This document shows, one piece after another, positions 1 to 14,150 of a stretch of 64,000 bases of DNA. The first letter of the stretch is position 1. Each line of letters starts with the position of its first letter. Both the position numbers and the translations under genes were made by a program. The DNA lies in assembly GCF_000699445.3 (NCBI RefSeq), contig NC_067196.1:31950616-32014615 (forward strand), read 5' to 3'. Below the pieces are notes generated by a model. That model was not told the origin of the DNA, did not search any database, and saw nothing but the letters and a program-made list of their open reading frames with translations. The stretch comes from Schistosoma haematobium (lineage: Eukaryota; Platyhelminthes; Trematoda; Strigeidida; Schistosomatidae).

Positions 1-956
1 TAGGTAAATTTCGTATTATCAAATTCAGAGCTTTTAAATGCTTAATTTAGAAGGATTGTATTAATTCTAGATATAATGATACAATATTGTGATCAGCGGA
101 TAATAAAACATATGTATATTCATTGTTTCCCTCTTTTCTAAACAGCTTACACGTTTATTTATCACTCTTAGTCTGTTTTCTTTATTTTCTGAGACCTAAA
201 ACTTCTTCCAGCATTCTGTCTTCTGTCTTTTTTGTTTCCATAAGGTTTCCATAATTGAGATGTCGTTGTCTAATAATCTCCTTGTCCACATTAGATGTTT
301 CCGCTCATTAGTAGTGATTTCTTAACATTATTAGCACCCGTAATCAAAAAACATTCTCAATACCTATTCAAATATTTTGATTAATTTGATAATTGCCCGT
401 TTAGTTATTTCGTTCTTCATATGGTAATGTATGTACAAGGTATGCATCATGAGTCAGTCACGAGGTATTTCTGAAATTTCGTTATTCTTGTGTCCCACTT
501 GATGATTCCGAGTTACAGTCATTTAACACAGCCTAACAGTTCTATGTTCAACTTTTGTGAACCTCTTTACGTCGACAACAATTTTTTACAACTCAGTTTC
601 TAATCAACTTCCTGTGTTAATATAAATGTTTTGTTCTTGTTTGCGCTTATATTATATTCACTTTCGTATTCTTTCACCAAATAGTGTCTAAAACCGTGGC
701 ATCCTGAAACAATACCCTATCTCTCGCTACAATGTTTAGGTTTCCTACGTGTTGTTTATAATCCCCTTAAATTATTTCAAACAATTCACTGAAAGTTCCT
801 GTTTATTGAATGGAATTTTTAAATTAAAAGCAGCTTATTTTTGTTTATCGGGAGTAATAGTTTAGACCAGCTCTCCATTATTTATTGATCAAGTGTATAG
901 TTGCATCTTTAGCGATTCATCTGTGATCATCAATACTCTTTTCTTTTGTTGTACTC

Positions 957-960
<4 letters not shown>
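1..960. other. AT-rich DNA, nothing recognised
   Basis: No credible exon, RNA gene or repeat on either strand. Confidence 0.6.

Positions 961-1007
<47 letters not shown>
961..1007. repeat. (TA)n microsatellite
   Basis: Uninterrupted TA dinucleotides. Confidence 0.95.
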
Positions 1008-1010
<3 letters not shown>

Positions 1011-1868
1011 TACTTGTTTGTTGTTTGGGCCTTCCTCTTCTAGTCCCTTTTGTCCTCCATAACTAAGTAAATAAAAGCTCATTGATTTTTTTTCGCTTTT
1101 CGTCCTCTTCATCTGTTTTCTATCTGTTAATTCGTTATCTGTTAATATATAGGCAAAAATTATTGTATATTTCATCAAACTAAATAAGATTAGTTTTTAA
1201 TGATAGCTAATTATTGATATTATATCTTCCTCACATCCATATATATACATTATGCATTTGTTTTTCCATGACTACGAAATGAATAACTTTAATTTGGTCT
1301 CATTATACTCACTATTAGTTATTACTTATCACCATTATTATTATTATTATTATCTTATCTCCTAATGGAGAATATTGTTGTTGTCTTCAAGTCTTAGAAT
1401 TATATCTAAGTAAATATTTCCAATTTCTTATTCATTTGTACTGATAATAATAATAGTATAAATAATGTGTCTTTCTGTTTATGTAAAATATCATAACAAA
1501 GAGGCTCATTCATTACTTGAAGCTTAAGCGATGAAATGAATATGTTTGAATAGTTTATCCAGCAACCTTATAGTTTTCTACTTTATTCGAATCGCACCTC
1601 ATACTGAACATATATTCCGAATACACTGAACAGCGTATTACTTCAAATAATAATCTTTGGATTTTAATTGGTACTTTCCTAGACATTTATAAATGGCGGA
1701 AGAGATAATCACTAAAATATATAAAATCCTAAAGTAAACATATAATTATTATCTTTAACCATATTATCTACTTGACTTCTAATATTTAAGCTCATTTGTA
1801 GTCTTTATTCGCGGATTTGTAGCATTTCACCATGGCTATACACTAATAATAAATATATTTTTTAATAC

Positions 1869-2065
1869 CCCGATGAGTAGAAAAATTGTGCTTCTGACGT
1901 TTCGTAACTTGATGTAAGGCACTTCTCCAGAGTAAATAAACAACCGAATTAAATTAACACAAGTTTAAATGGTACAATTTTCCTACCTATTGGGATATAA
2001 CAAAAACATATTTGAAACTATTAAGTTCAACCTTGGTATTGATACATATAGCTATCCACTATTAA
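1869..2065. repeat. Single-arm relative of the 60.2-kb foldback
   Basis: CGATGAGTAGAAAAATTGTG and CTTCTGACGTTTCGTAACTT match the left arm at 60.2 kb. Further along, ACCTTGGTATTGATACATAT matches the flank seen after 60.44 kb. No right arm is seen here. Confidence 0.6.
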
Positions 2066-4117
2066 CGATCTCAACCCCGTTGAAGGACATCCATAGATCT
2101 TGTGTATGGATCCGTGAACTAAAATTCTAGAATTTCGGTTAGCTAGACCTGTTGCCCGATTAGATGTACGACTTAAATACGAAAGGATGCAAATAATAGA
2201 TAAATGCACAGTCCTTATGAACTGTGTATAACATTTCATAAGCTCAATTTGTTTGCCTATGTTGAAAAAATCAACACTAGTTTGGAGGGTCAATAACAAA
2301 AACTAAATAATATCTAAAAAAAAAGAGGACGGTGTGGTCGCGAGTAATTATAAAAGTCATGCGAATAATCAACACTTCCCGGTCAGCATTATCGACTGAG
2401 CGCATAGGCACCCAAGACGTCAGCTTATGTTCCTAGTGTGGGAAAAGTCCGAGTAATGTGACTAGCTGATCTTCAACCAATCGTTGGTGGCGGGCAAATT
2501 CAGAAGGTGCTAGAAGCTACACATTCAATTTACATAAGACATTTGTGTTTTTACCACTATACTTTTGTCCCGACTTTTCTTTGAAATATATTTTGTTTTT
2601 AATCTTGTCAGGTCGAGCAAAGTTCACTGTTCGGAAATTTGTAAATAGGGAAGTACATATAAGCGTCATAGAAGGATGAACATTTCAAAAAGTGATATCC
2701 TGATGCTGAATGCGAGCATCTAAGTGACAGAGAAATAAACGGTATTAGAAAACTAGGAATTGTTTATCGACTAAACACTCAATTGATAATCATACAACAC
2801 TCGAATAATATCAATAAACCGAACTATTAGTCATTATTTTGTTATTTTTGGTTTAATAAATACTTGTTTGTATATCACTTAGTTAACATAAATTATGCAT
2901 TAATATGATTTTTTTTATAGCCAATATTGAAATTAAAGTAACTATATTTCACAGTAGTTGAACAATCACTTGTGCACCAGTAGCTCTTTAAACTAAGATT
3001 TTCATAACTTTTTTAATCCTTGTTTTTATTACAAAAAACTATGATTGGTTTGTCAAAATGACATTAAATATAAATTTATAGTTGACTAACAAACAGATTT
3101 GGTATAGATTATTCTCATATCTCCTGAAATATATATTTGCAATTTTTAGAATTCTTTTCTGTGACTTTGACGTGTAAACTCTCACACTATGGAATTAAGT
3201 AGGTATATAACTCTTTACGTAGTTATGTGCTAAAGTTATATTGTACTAATGATTCCGTTAGAATGGTCAAATTAACATGAGATAGTACTTTTTTTAAATG
3301 TAACTATATAAACTTGAATTACCTATGATTGAGACTACTAAAGAAGAGAACAAAACAAAAACTACTTTATCTTTAGTTCTCAATACACTTAAAATAGATA
3401 GAGAAAATAGAAAAAAGAGCAGACAAATCAAAGTAACCAGAAAGATTGGAGTCTTAAAATAAGATTGGTTCAGCGAATAATTCCTTTTTTGGCGAATTCA
3501 TTTTCAAGGTTGTACAATCGCAAGTATATACACTTATTTTATCAGGATGATGATAATTACAATAATAACAATAGTAGTGATAATAAAATTCTGTTAAACA
3601 TGGTAACCGTGAAGTAGTATAAACAAAGGTATTAAAACATTTTCTATCATGGAAACTAATAGTCTTATTGTTAAGGCCTTGAATATTCATCATGAAGATA
3701 AATGCGAAAATTATAACTGGGAATGGATGGCTCAGTATGATAAAATAAAATTTCGAAATGAAATGTAATCAGGAGGATCATGGATCAAAGTTTATATGCA
3801 TAGACAAAACAAATAGATTTTCGGTAATATATGTGTATATCATCAATTGTATTTTCATTTGTTTATAATAATGAAATTCAATGTCTTATTTGACCATTTA
3901 ATGAACTTGGCAAATCTTTTACGTTTATTATTTCATTCACTTGAATGTTATTATTTTTTTTGTCATTAAACCTACTATTCTTTATCTAATTAAATAAGAA
4001 CTAATAATGAAGACTGATTATGTATACTGTTCATGTTTATTTGAAAATCGTTATCAAAAAAAACTAATGAACTCATTTTATCGGAGAGTAATCAGTAGTG
4101 ATATGACCAGACCTCGT

Positions 4118-4118
<1 letters not shown>
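2066..4118. other. AT-rich non-coding DNA
   Basis: Only short chance frames. 2330-2560 is somewhat richer in GC and may be an old repeat, but I could not match it within the window. Confidence 0.5.

Positions 4119-4145
<27 letters not shown>
4119..4145. repeat. (TA)n microsatellite
   Basis: Uninterrupted TA dinucleotides, short tract. Confidence 0.9.
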
Positions 4146-4151
<6 letters not shown>

Positions 4152-4487
4152 TATTGACATAATTAATTAACTTTCTTATTTAGCTTTCTACCGATTGTTT
4201 TGACCTACTTATGAGAATTTATGTAGAAAATAAACACTGAGTTACAAGTGTATATATATAACGTTTTCTTAGATGGTTGTTAGATTTTACAAAATGGATT
4301 AATTTAATTCGATAATAAATAAAAAAAATGTTGCATTCCACTTTTTGGTAACTTTAATAGAAAAAAAAATTAAAAGATTACTCAAATGTATTGGGTTTTT
4401 TAAAAGAATCTTTTACCTAACCTTAGTATAGCAAATTATGAATTGGAATGAATGAAATGGTTTTACGCTTAATGTTGTTTATCATTC

Positions 4488-5387
4488 CCTTACCTGCTTG
4501 GAAGTCTCATCAGCCCTTGTGGTCTGGTGTGTGACGAAATCTCAGCACGGATACAGAAGGCTCGACTAGCTTTTGCCAACTTGCGTCATTTATGGCGTAG
4601 GCGAGATATCCGTCTATCAACCAAAGGACGTGTTTACTGCGCAGCAGTTCGTTCCGTCCTACTTTATGGCAGTGAAACATGGCCGGTAAGAGTAGAGGAT
4701 ATTCGTAGGTTACTAGTATTCGATCATAGGTGTCTTTGAAACATTGCTCGTATATCATGGGACCATCGAGTAAGTAACACAGTTGTTAGGAAACGGGTAC
4801 TAGGTAAGGATGGCAAATCAATTGATGAAGTAGTGAAACTTCATCAGTTGAGATGGCTGGGACACGTGTTACGTATGCCCAACGACCGACTGCCTCGACG
4901 TGCTATGTTCAGTGGTATAGGAGTAGGTTGGAAGAAAGCTAGGGGCGGCCAAACCAAAACATGGCACAAGTCCATAAAGTCACTGACAAGTGGACTGAGT
5001 CATGTTGGTAGGTGTAGACTACCTGGTTGGGGACCGCGAGATGATAGTAACCGATGGTTAGAGACCCTGAATGACATGGCTCAAAATCGTTTGCAATGGC
5101 GCAGGTGCATACACTCTTTGTGTTCTCCCAAATTCTAATCTCTTGAATTCTTCATGTCCCTTTCTTTTTTCTCTTTCCAAATTTATTTCACTGGATTATA
5201 CTCTTTAAATAACATCTTGAAACCCTAATGTTTCTGATTACTGCTTATACTCTTACTACATCTACCACTACGGAATTTGAGTGGATAACTGCATCTCTGT
5301 ACTAATGTGGTGTGGCAACTCGAACTGATGTACGTACGTACGAAGTTCTACGTTGTTACTGACTGACTGACTGACCTTACCTGCTTG
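4488..5387 (+). mobile_element. 5'-truncated RTE-clade-like non-LTR insertion with 13-bp target duplication
   Basis: The sequence CCTTACCTGCTTG occurs at 4488-4500 and again at 5375-5387, flanking a retrotransposon 3' end. From 4501 the reading frame gives the C-terminal part of a reverse transcriptase ORF: LRHLWRRRDIRLSTKGRVYC, VLLYGSETW, LHQLRWLGHVLR, then WKKARGGQTKTWH and a terminal LCSPKF at 5138. A frame change near 4740-4830 splits it. The 3' tail ends in TGAC repeats. Dead on arrival: no catalytic domain. RTE is my best guess for the clade. I call this 'family 2' below. Confidence 0.85.
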
Positions 5388-7009
5388 AATATGGGTATTT
5401 TGTCAAGTTTCTTATTACTCACAAAATTTAATTAGTACGCTTTTTATAAAGAGTTAACGGTTAATACAGCCTAAATAAACAATTGATTTTACGTTATATT
5501 TAATTGTTTAATTAAATACTGTAAATTTACTATATATTCTTAAGTGCTTTCTAGACTTTGATGAATATTGCCTTTTCTTTTAACAGACATATGAGCGAAA
5601 AAAATTTATAAAAGCTGTTCCAGATCATGTTTTCATTCTCTAACTCCAAAGCGATAAAATTCTTTCTACCCATGATATGAAATGATGAGAACAACATAGA
5701 AATCAGTATATGGTTGGATCGATTCAAATTACTCTACTTTGAATTAGTATAGCATAAAAATCCAATTGGAAATAGTATAATAAAATAGGTTAAGAGGTTA
5801 ACTTGGTAAAGAAAACTAGTTATAGAGTATTAAGACACAAAATATGATAAATAATTAACCCAGCTTTTGCAATGTAATTAATAAGTTATATCATTAATTG
5901 TCTTAACTACCAATATCTACTATAATTCAGGTAGTTTTCTTTATGACTAAGATCATTGTTTCCTGTTTTTATCAAGTATTTGTCTACCTTCATGCTGTGA
6001 TCTTGTATTTTCCTTTCATCATTAAAATTTTACACAAAAAATACATTAGTTAAGCACATAATTCTCCCACCACCACGTACCTTTGATGTTGAATTGTCAA
6101 AGTTAGTGCTAAGAAATAAATTACTATTGTATTTATTCCTTTTTTTGTGGGTTTACAAATACCTAACCGTTAACATAGTTACGTTGGTTACAAATGATAT
6201 CTCAGTCTTTCGTATCCGGGCTTAAGTTCCATTATCTCCCCGTACGTTGATACGACTCCGAACAGAAAAAAAGTGGTTTGATACTTGTGAACATATCATT
6301 TTCCACAGTCCAATCAGTTTGAAGTCACACTTTTTGTTTATATTAGTTCCAAACCCCTCCCAGAACATGTACTTTTATGTATATTCCTTTGTTAAACATG
6401 TTCAAGCCGCCATATTTCTGTCTTCTTTTAGCCATACATCGTACCGATTCTAGTAGTTTATGACTAATTAAACTCTAATAATAATCGTCTCTTTTCTATC
6501 TTTTGCTAAATGGTAATGAAGCGTAAGATGGTAGAAAAAATGTTCAAAATCTGCATTCAAATATGTGTATGAAATATTATTCTAACTCACGTCTGTTGAT
6601 TTTTTTCTTGGATCCAATCTCTTTTTTATTGTTGAAAAATTCACGTAAAAATGTTTAAAGAGTATTTCCAAATTCAATCATTACTATTCGGTACTTTCTT
6701 CGTTATTCTAATATGAAAAATAACAGATTCATATTGATTACCCTTTAATATGAACTACTCACTCTTGTTTATCTCTTAATATAAAGTCAATTAATTTTCC
6801 TTTTATATATTTATTCTAAATTCATACTTTTGTTCAATAATTTTATATTGGCTAGCGTTTTAAATGTATCATTACCCTTTTATAATTATGATATACAGAC
6901 TTGTGTTGTGTTAATTACTACAATGAATATTGTTCATTTTTCACGAAGTTGTACCATTATTGTAAATATTAGTGATTTTCTGCAAGGTCACATGTACTTC
7001 ATTATGGCG

Positions 7010-7063
<54 letters not shown>

Positions 7064-8728
7064 ATTTTTCTGGTGAACCTCATTTTTTTTCGATTACTTT
7101 CCTTCATACACTCGAAAATTTTAGTGATCGGTAAACCAGTATAATGTCATACTGTAATGACAGTAGACCGATGGATACGTTAAGTATATAAAGTTTGATA
7201 ATCTGTCAGTTCGGTCAGTATAACTTTCAGTGAATTATATTCTTTATTTTAACCATACATCGAAGATTTCTAGTATTTTAAACTTTTATATTTCTCTTAT
7301 TAGTAATGAAACGCATATGCTATTTCATAAAAAAACCTAGAAACGATTTTAAAGCTTGAGGCTTCCTATTACACAGAAATAGAGGATTAGCTTGAATAAC
7401 AGCATTTTCGACGTCATTATATTTGTATACTTTTTGTTTAAAGGGAACATGGTTTGCTGTGAAGTAAAATTGGGAAGTGTGTATCAAGATAAATTCTCAT
7501 GTACTTTACCACCTCATAAGGTTTCAAATATATCTAAATTTTACACAATTACTTTTTTAACATTTTCAAATATACTTATTAGTATGTAAATCAATGAATT
7601 CAGATCTGTTTATAATACAAATGATAAATTTGAAAGTCGTTACTGCCTATATAATGAGGTTTTGTTTGCATGACCACGGGAGTTTCATGCATACAGTTTT
7701 TTTTTGCTACTTCATCTACTGTGTCAAAGATTCAATAAACTATTTTAACTTATTGGTAGTGCAATACCTTGGTTCTTTAAGATATTTATATAGGAAATGT
7801 ATTAGTATATACACTATTTGCATCTTTAAAACCGTTGGAACAAATAATCTTCAATCGCCTATAACTAGTGTAACAATCCAATACCCACTGAACAATTCAG
7901 TGGAATTATATAAATGTAAATATAGAATCACTCATTTAAACAAGTTAAGAATAACAATAGTTCCAGAATAAGACGGATTCACCGTATTTTGTTCCTTTGT
8001 CTTCAGTTACATACAAGCTAATAGGTTTACTTTGTTTTAAATATTAATATTTTTGTAAAATAAATCTATGATTTGTTTATCAAAGAACAGGGGATTGTTT
8101 GAAAGATAAAATGAATTCGAAATTTGAGATTATTAATAGAGTATGTATGACTAAGTTAAATTATTCATAAATATTATGTTATATATAGTTAGTCATAGAT
8201 AACATAGAACCTAGCAACATGTGCAAGAATCCAGATTGTTATACCACATTGTACAGCGAATTAACATTATCTTGATGAATTATCAAATTTATCTATTTGC
8301 ATACTTGTTCGTTAAATTTATTTATTGTATCTAATATTACTGGATTGATCCTCTTTGTTAACTTATCCTTTCGTTTTCTTTTACAATATTATGCCTAACT
8401 CACTTTTACTGAAACAGCTAGACGTAATATTCGATAATTGAAGTGAAGCCAAGACTTAATTAAATGAGTCAATTGATATATATCATCGGATCAGTAACGT
8501 GAAGTCTGTTAATTTAAATCCAGCCGTAACTTTCTTTCAACTTCTATCATCACTCCTGTCTACAAAAAGGAGTATTTTATGTCTTTACGTGGTATTCTAG
8601 CTCATGATACAATTTTCCCATGAAATTATTATTATTTTCAAATATTTTTACTCACTTACTGTAAAAACGTTCTTTTTAACACTAACTTAATCATTATTTG
8701 TTCTTCATTCTGTTTTATTATAATATAG
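5388..8728. other. AT-rich DNA, possibly intronic to the exon at 8729
   Basis: Apart from the TA tract at 7.0 kb, nothing recognisable. Frames of up to 125 codons here are AT-driven and lack coding character. Confidence 0.45.
7013..7060. repeat. (TA)n microsatellite
   Basis: Uninterrupted TA dinucleotides. Confidence 0.95.
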
Positions 8729-9417
8729 AAAGTCATTACCATCACAGTTCAAGATATCAAGCAGTTTACTGGGATGTGAATACTTGTGAGTCTGAGTGTT
8801 GTTTTGGTGTGTCAGACTCAATTCTTCTTTCTGTATCCATTCCCGATAAGAAACAGTATTCTACTCCAACTGATTTTCTTTTATCATATTCATCTGATGT
8901 TGAGGAATCTAACGATAATGACTCATGTAGTCATTTACGTGATCGCTGCCTTCATCGACTTTTATCAGTGCATCATTCATCATTGATATCAGAATTTTCA
9001 TCTGTTGTTCCAGATCAAACATCATCAATATATTTCAATTATGATAATAGAATTAACGCCAAGAATTTCAGTAACTACCATTCATTATCTCCTGCTCTAC
9101 ATAAAATAGATAGCATTTCTTTTAAAATTATGCTTACGATATCGTTCACTTTTCATTTTTTCATTTGGTTACATAACATTCAAGTTTTATTATTTCAAAA
9201 TTTCACTTCGATTTTTATTTTTTTGCGTTATCATCATGTGACGATGACGATTATGAATACTCCTCCAACAAACAATAATGATGATAATAATACTACTGAT
9301 GAAAATACACATTATGTATCAAGTTCCTTGAGTCATCCGCCAAATTCTTTAGTATCACACCCATCACTCTCTTTGTCTCATTTTACAAAACATTCAACTC
9401 CATGTCGACCATCGTAA
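8729..9417 (+). CDS. Probable terminal exon of an unidentified gene
   Basis: An open frame of about 229 codons follows a plausible acceptor (TTATTATAATATAG) in phase 1 and ends with TAA at 9415-9417. An AATAAA at 9504-9509 follows. Codon third positions are strongly A/T, as expected for schistosome coding DNA. The N-terminal part is Ser/His-rich with Asp/Glu patches and the segment YWDVNTCESECCFGV. A hydrophobic stretch of about 35 residues (around IMLTISFTFHFFIWL) could be one membrane segment. The end is Asn/Asp/Thr- then Ser/His/Pro-rich. I recognise no domain. No upstream exon was found between 1 and 8728, so the rest of the gene may lie left of the window, or this may be a long chance frame. 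Confidence 0.4.
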
Positions 9418-9713
9418 CAACAATTTCTCGATTTATCTTATAATGTGATAGATTATTATTATCACTATTACTAATAGGTAACCTTTTTATCTCTATATTT
9501 TATAATAAACAAAGTGAGTAATATGTTTAAATCTTTATTTATTCATTTATTTCTATACTTTCATTGCTGTTGACTTTAGTTTCTATTGTTTTGATTAGTG
9601 GTGTTAGTAAGAATACTTTTTACCAATAATAATATCATGCGAAATATGTCGATTTAGTTAGGTTTTACTTCTAATTTCGACACTTAGTCAGAGAATGAAA
9701 TTATTTACTGTGA

Positions 9714-9714
<1 letters not shown>

Positions 9715-9757
<43 letters not shown>
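9715..9757. repeat. (TA)n microsatellite
   Basis: Uninterrupted TA dinucleotides, about 300 bases after the orphan exon. Confidence 0.95.
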
Positions 9758-9762
<5 letters not shown>

Positions 9763-10431
9763 CTGTCCTCTTTTTCTGCACCTTTCTTCTTTGTTTTTTT
9801 CGTTTCACATCCTTAAATTTGTATCAGTAAGCAAAGGTATACTTAGAAGAGTGTCGTAGTTTACATCTTCAAGTCAACGATAATGTATCTCCTTATAAAT
9901 TGACATTTATTGATTTCCTTTGTTAGTCACTGCTAGTTCTCAAGAGCATAATCTATTTATTTCTTCCAGGCTGTTTACTTCCTTTTTCTCACTTTTCACC
10001 AGTCACGAAATCATCTTGTCTTATTTTGTTTAAGCTTTTTCTGTATAAAAAACGAAGGAAAAAGACAATTAAAACTCGTCGAAAATTAAGAAGAGATGTA
10101 TGGGAGGATGTTATGAGTTTGTTATTATTATTAGTAGTATTAGTAATGGTAGCAGTAGTAGTATTATCGTTAACTATTTTAATCCGCTATAAATAGATGA
10201 CATATAAACAATGTAGATTATTAGTCAGTTGTACAATTAAAACCATTTGATTTTTGTCTTTTTCTTTCAATCTTCCTAAATCAAATTATGTTTACATACA
10301 CACGCATGTACTGGGTATAATCATTATTTTGTTGTTCATAGTGTTGTTTGGAGATGGAGAATGAGTGTTCACTTCTGCTTTTTCGATTATTAGACAGGTT
10401 ACGCATTTTCTCGTTACTGGAATTCATTTGA

Positions 10432-10433
<2 letters not shown>

Positions 10434-10495
<62 letters not shown>
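10434..10495. repeat. (TA)n microsatellite
   Basis: Uninterrupted TA dinucleotides. Confidence 0.95.
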
Positions 10496-10498
<3 letters not shown>

Positions 10499-11111
10499 TG
10501 TGTAAATTACCATTTCTTAGTCAAAGATTATTTTGTTTCTTATTGTGTATATTTCAATTGCTAGAAGAGTGGCTTCTCGATCCTATTCGATTTGTTGTTA
10601 ATCTTTATTATTGCTAGTTGTGATTAATGTTTGTTGTTAGATACTTTCCAAATTTTGTGTTGCCTTTTTACGCTATTGTTTCCATAATAAAGATCTTGAA
10701 TTCGACTTTTATCCTACTAAACATTGTTGCTTTGTAATAATTAATAATTGAGTGAATTGTAAATCGACATCGGAGCGCATATATATAGCGCATTATTATC
10801 GTTTTTGCTTTAAATATAATTAACTTTGATAAATGGCAATTGCAATTTTTCTTGTCGATCTCTATTGTTTGGGGTCGATTCAGTTAAGCATTTGATTTTA
10901 TTTATTGCAGACGTATTGTGTAGCGCCTTTTTACTGCTACTATTACTACCACTCATCTATTGATTCATTCCTACTTCTATGTGATGTATCTTTCGTAGTA
11001 TTTATAAATCATATTCTTTTAGATTCTCATCTTGTTTATCCTTTATTATCACTAGTATAATTGTTTATAACGCATTTATATTCGTCTGCTGATGTAAAGA
11101 TTTATTTACTG

Positions 11112-11114
<3 letters not shown>

Positions 11115-11179
<65 letters not shown>
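11115..11179. repeat. (TA)n microsatellite
   Basis: Uninterrupted TA dinucleotides. Confidence 0.95.
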
Positions 11180-11181
<2 letters not shown>

Positions 11182-13879
11182 CTATCCTTTCTTGTTTCAG
11201 TTCCCACTATATATACACATACAATCACATTGGAAATAAAATCTTCATTTACCATAACACAATAAAAGTTTTAATAAAACAGTCATGGTCATGAGGTGTA
11301 ATATAAGTTTTACTTAGAATAAACCCAACTTAATTGTGTATAGCTAGTAATTAATATATAGAAAAATTCACATAAAAACTTTTTTGAATAAATTCATACA
11401 ACTTATTTTGTAGTAACGCATAAATATCGACTAATTTGGAACTGTTAACATTTTCTACCGATTACAATGTTGAGGGAAAGCGTTCTTGTTGATAATCTCT
11501 GAACTAATACTATGGTTACTTTTTTTTTTATCGGCAATCTACATTTACTGCCTGATTTATAGTGGGAGTTATATGATTGCCGATTATTTATTGTGTCATA
11601 CAAATTGGTCATTAGATGGAAACTAAACCGATACGCTATTAACAGATACCAATGACGTTTTATGGATTTATTGACAGAGTTTGATCATTAAGCTGGGTAA
11701 GACAATAATTCAATGATAATACATACAATGACTTCTTAGTTACCAACGGAATTATTATGTTAGATCACCTAGTTGGATATATACAGCGAAGTTATAATGA
11801 AAATGGTATCTTTTTTTACTGGAATTCATGGTTAAGTCACTTATCGCTCCTGCTATAGAATTATTTTTACATGATTGAATATCACAATAATGTAGGTATT
11901 CACTATGTTCATTCTTTGCCAATGAGACTAATGATTGAAATATCAATTTATAACGGTTATTAGTACTAGAAAACTTCCTTATTTCCGGACAATATGCCAG
12001 AATAATGTACTGGTATCTCACTAAGTCTTAAAGTCTCTAGTAATAGTTGAAATAAACATAATCCTAACTTCAAATAACCATAAACTTGACTTAAAAATTA
12101 CAATAGATATAGTTTGTTGTTGTAAATTATTCTTTGTTAGTCGTTTATTAAATTGATCGTATTGACACTACATAATTTCTACTTATGGGCGTTTTTGAAA
12201 ACTTCAAACAACACGTTCATACCAAGTGCACTAATTGGTGAACAATGAACAAAACAAAATGCCTATCCTCAATGCCATTCCTAGTAAACATTTGTACTGT
12301 CATAGTATAACTTCCCACTCAATCCCAGGCAAGAAATCATCGAGGCACAAATAAACATGTGGTGTAGAATTATGCTTCCAAAATGTATGTACTCAGATGT
12401 CTACACAGACCCAATAAATTGTTAGACAGGGTCATTAAAAACCTACAAGTTTTTTTACTGTCTTGGGAATTAGATTACTAGACTCAATTGATTGAGGTTT
12501 TGTGTGATGAACATTAATAACAGTCAGCCAATTCAATGTAACAGATATTACTGTGTTTCACTGAAAAAGAGGTTTTATTAAATATTAAATTTCCGTCCTT
12601 CATAAATAATACTTATCTTTTGAAATTAGACGTAATTATGCAAAAGTATAATATGGCTTCATATTCCATCTTCTGTTCAATATATTTTCGTTAGTGAAAT
12701 TAGAACACGTTAATTCGGGATGTTATAAAAACAAACTACAAATGAGACAAGTAATTAATTTTAGACCGTCGATACTAATACGCGTTTTTGTATGTTCTCA
12801 AAGTAAATAATTTCGCAAATTCAGGTTAGTTTGGTAACCAAGAAACTCTCCTAAGCCTTAGGTCTGATTTCATTATGAACGAATGGCGAATTAGCCATGA
12901 ACATAAATCGTCTGTTTGATTTCCCATATTCTACTTAAGCTAACTCCGTTTTGGTGACGGTATTAATAAACATCTAAATACGAGTCAAGTTGGAAGCATT
13001 TATTCCAGGCACTCGTTTACTCAGACATTAAAATCAGAAGCGGAGAACGTAGATATGCCTACTCCATTTGATAAAACGTGACTCACTATTTAGAGCCGGA
13101 CAGAAAAATAAGCTTATGATATGTAGTGAAAAGAGTAAGTGATAAACACACACGCTTAAATAAAATCAGTTAAGGTTATGAGCGAATAGCTAGCAAGGTC
13201 AAGATATGTTTGGACACCAACTCGAAAATAATAGATTAATTGGTTTGTTCAAAAGCCCATGTAGGCGTGACATCGTGCTGGATACTATGCTCCCCACGGC
13301 TGTTCATTTCTGTTCCATGTATCTTAGTCATATGCTTATTATTGACTAACTTCCATATAAATATCTACGAAATCTATTGTGAAGCCATGATTTGTGGGAT
13401 CATCTAAGTCAGGAATTATGGATTTAACAGTAGTATTGAGTGGGAATCATATTACATACTGGAGTCTAAAATATGTCATTTAGCCCTGACTTGGCGGTCT
13501 ATAGTTATCGTCGTGATAACGAGCCGTGACGGCCCAGGATTTGATGCACTCAGATATGGATGTTGGATATTGTTCAAAGGTTTCGAACTGGGATGAAACG
13601 ACCATCTAGTACCACTTGATTCACCAAATAGTGTCGTTTTGTGATGGAACACATCTTCAAACCGATTTCTTATGAATATGATTTGAAGTAGTTTTTTTCG
13701 GTTGCTTTGTTTCTCAGTGAATGGAGAAATTAAAATCTACCAGGTCTTCGAAACGACATCGCTTCGAGTAATAAACAGTGAGTTTACTCCTTATTATATA
13801 TTATAAACTGTGTGCCATTAATTTCATACCACATCACACCCATATATTTGCTATTATGTGGTGAAATAGACTTACGCCT

Positions 13880-14150
13880 ATTACCCCTTGTGGAGGAGCG
13901 CAGGCCGCCCACCAGAGTTCTTCATCCTTTTTATGTCTGGCTCCAATTCCCTGCATAATTTGTTCATTAGTCTTCCTCCTTTCATTTTGACTTCAGGAAT
14001 ACAGGTTAGGGCTTGCCTCAGGATTTATTTTGATGATTTCCGTAATGCATTTCCTATCCACATCCAGAGTTTATTACTAATTTCCTCCTCTGGGAGATAA
14101 TTTTTCCATTCCCACAATAGGTTGTTGCTGATGGTGTCCGGAGTAAAAGA
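13880..14150 (-). mobile_element. Decayed RTE family-1 fragment (C-terminal end)
   Basis: The reverse complement reads [39 protein letters not shown], matching the C-terminal part of the 31.6-32.7-kb element ([22 protein letters not shown]). Several substitutions and breaks. Confidence 0.65.

Larger units (their letters stand above)
9510..13879. other. Microsatellite-rich intergenic DNA
   Basis: Holds three (TA)n tracts and an ATT/AGT trinucleotide-like stretch at about 10110-10165, otherwise nothing. 13490-13640 is GC-richer with a box-B-like GGTTTCGAAC and may be a very old SINE. Confidence 0.5.

Noticed and set aside
930..1178. 82-codon frame on the - strand
   Set aside because: Also driven by a (TA)n tract (Ile-Tyr repeats).
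6830..7144. 104-codon frame on the + strand
   Set aside because: A large part is the (TA)n tract read as alternating Ile-Tyr. No coding signal otherwise.
13493..13640. Possible third hammerhead/SINE (GGTTTCGAAC then GATGAAACGACC)
   Set aside because: No CTGANGA core, no stem II and no clear tRNA-like head. Similarity is too weak.
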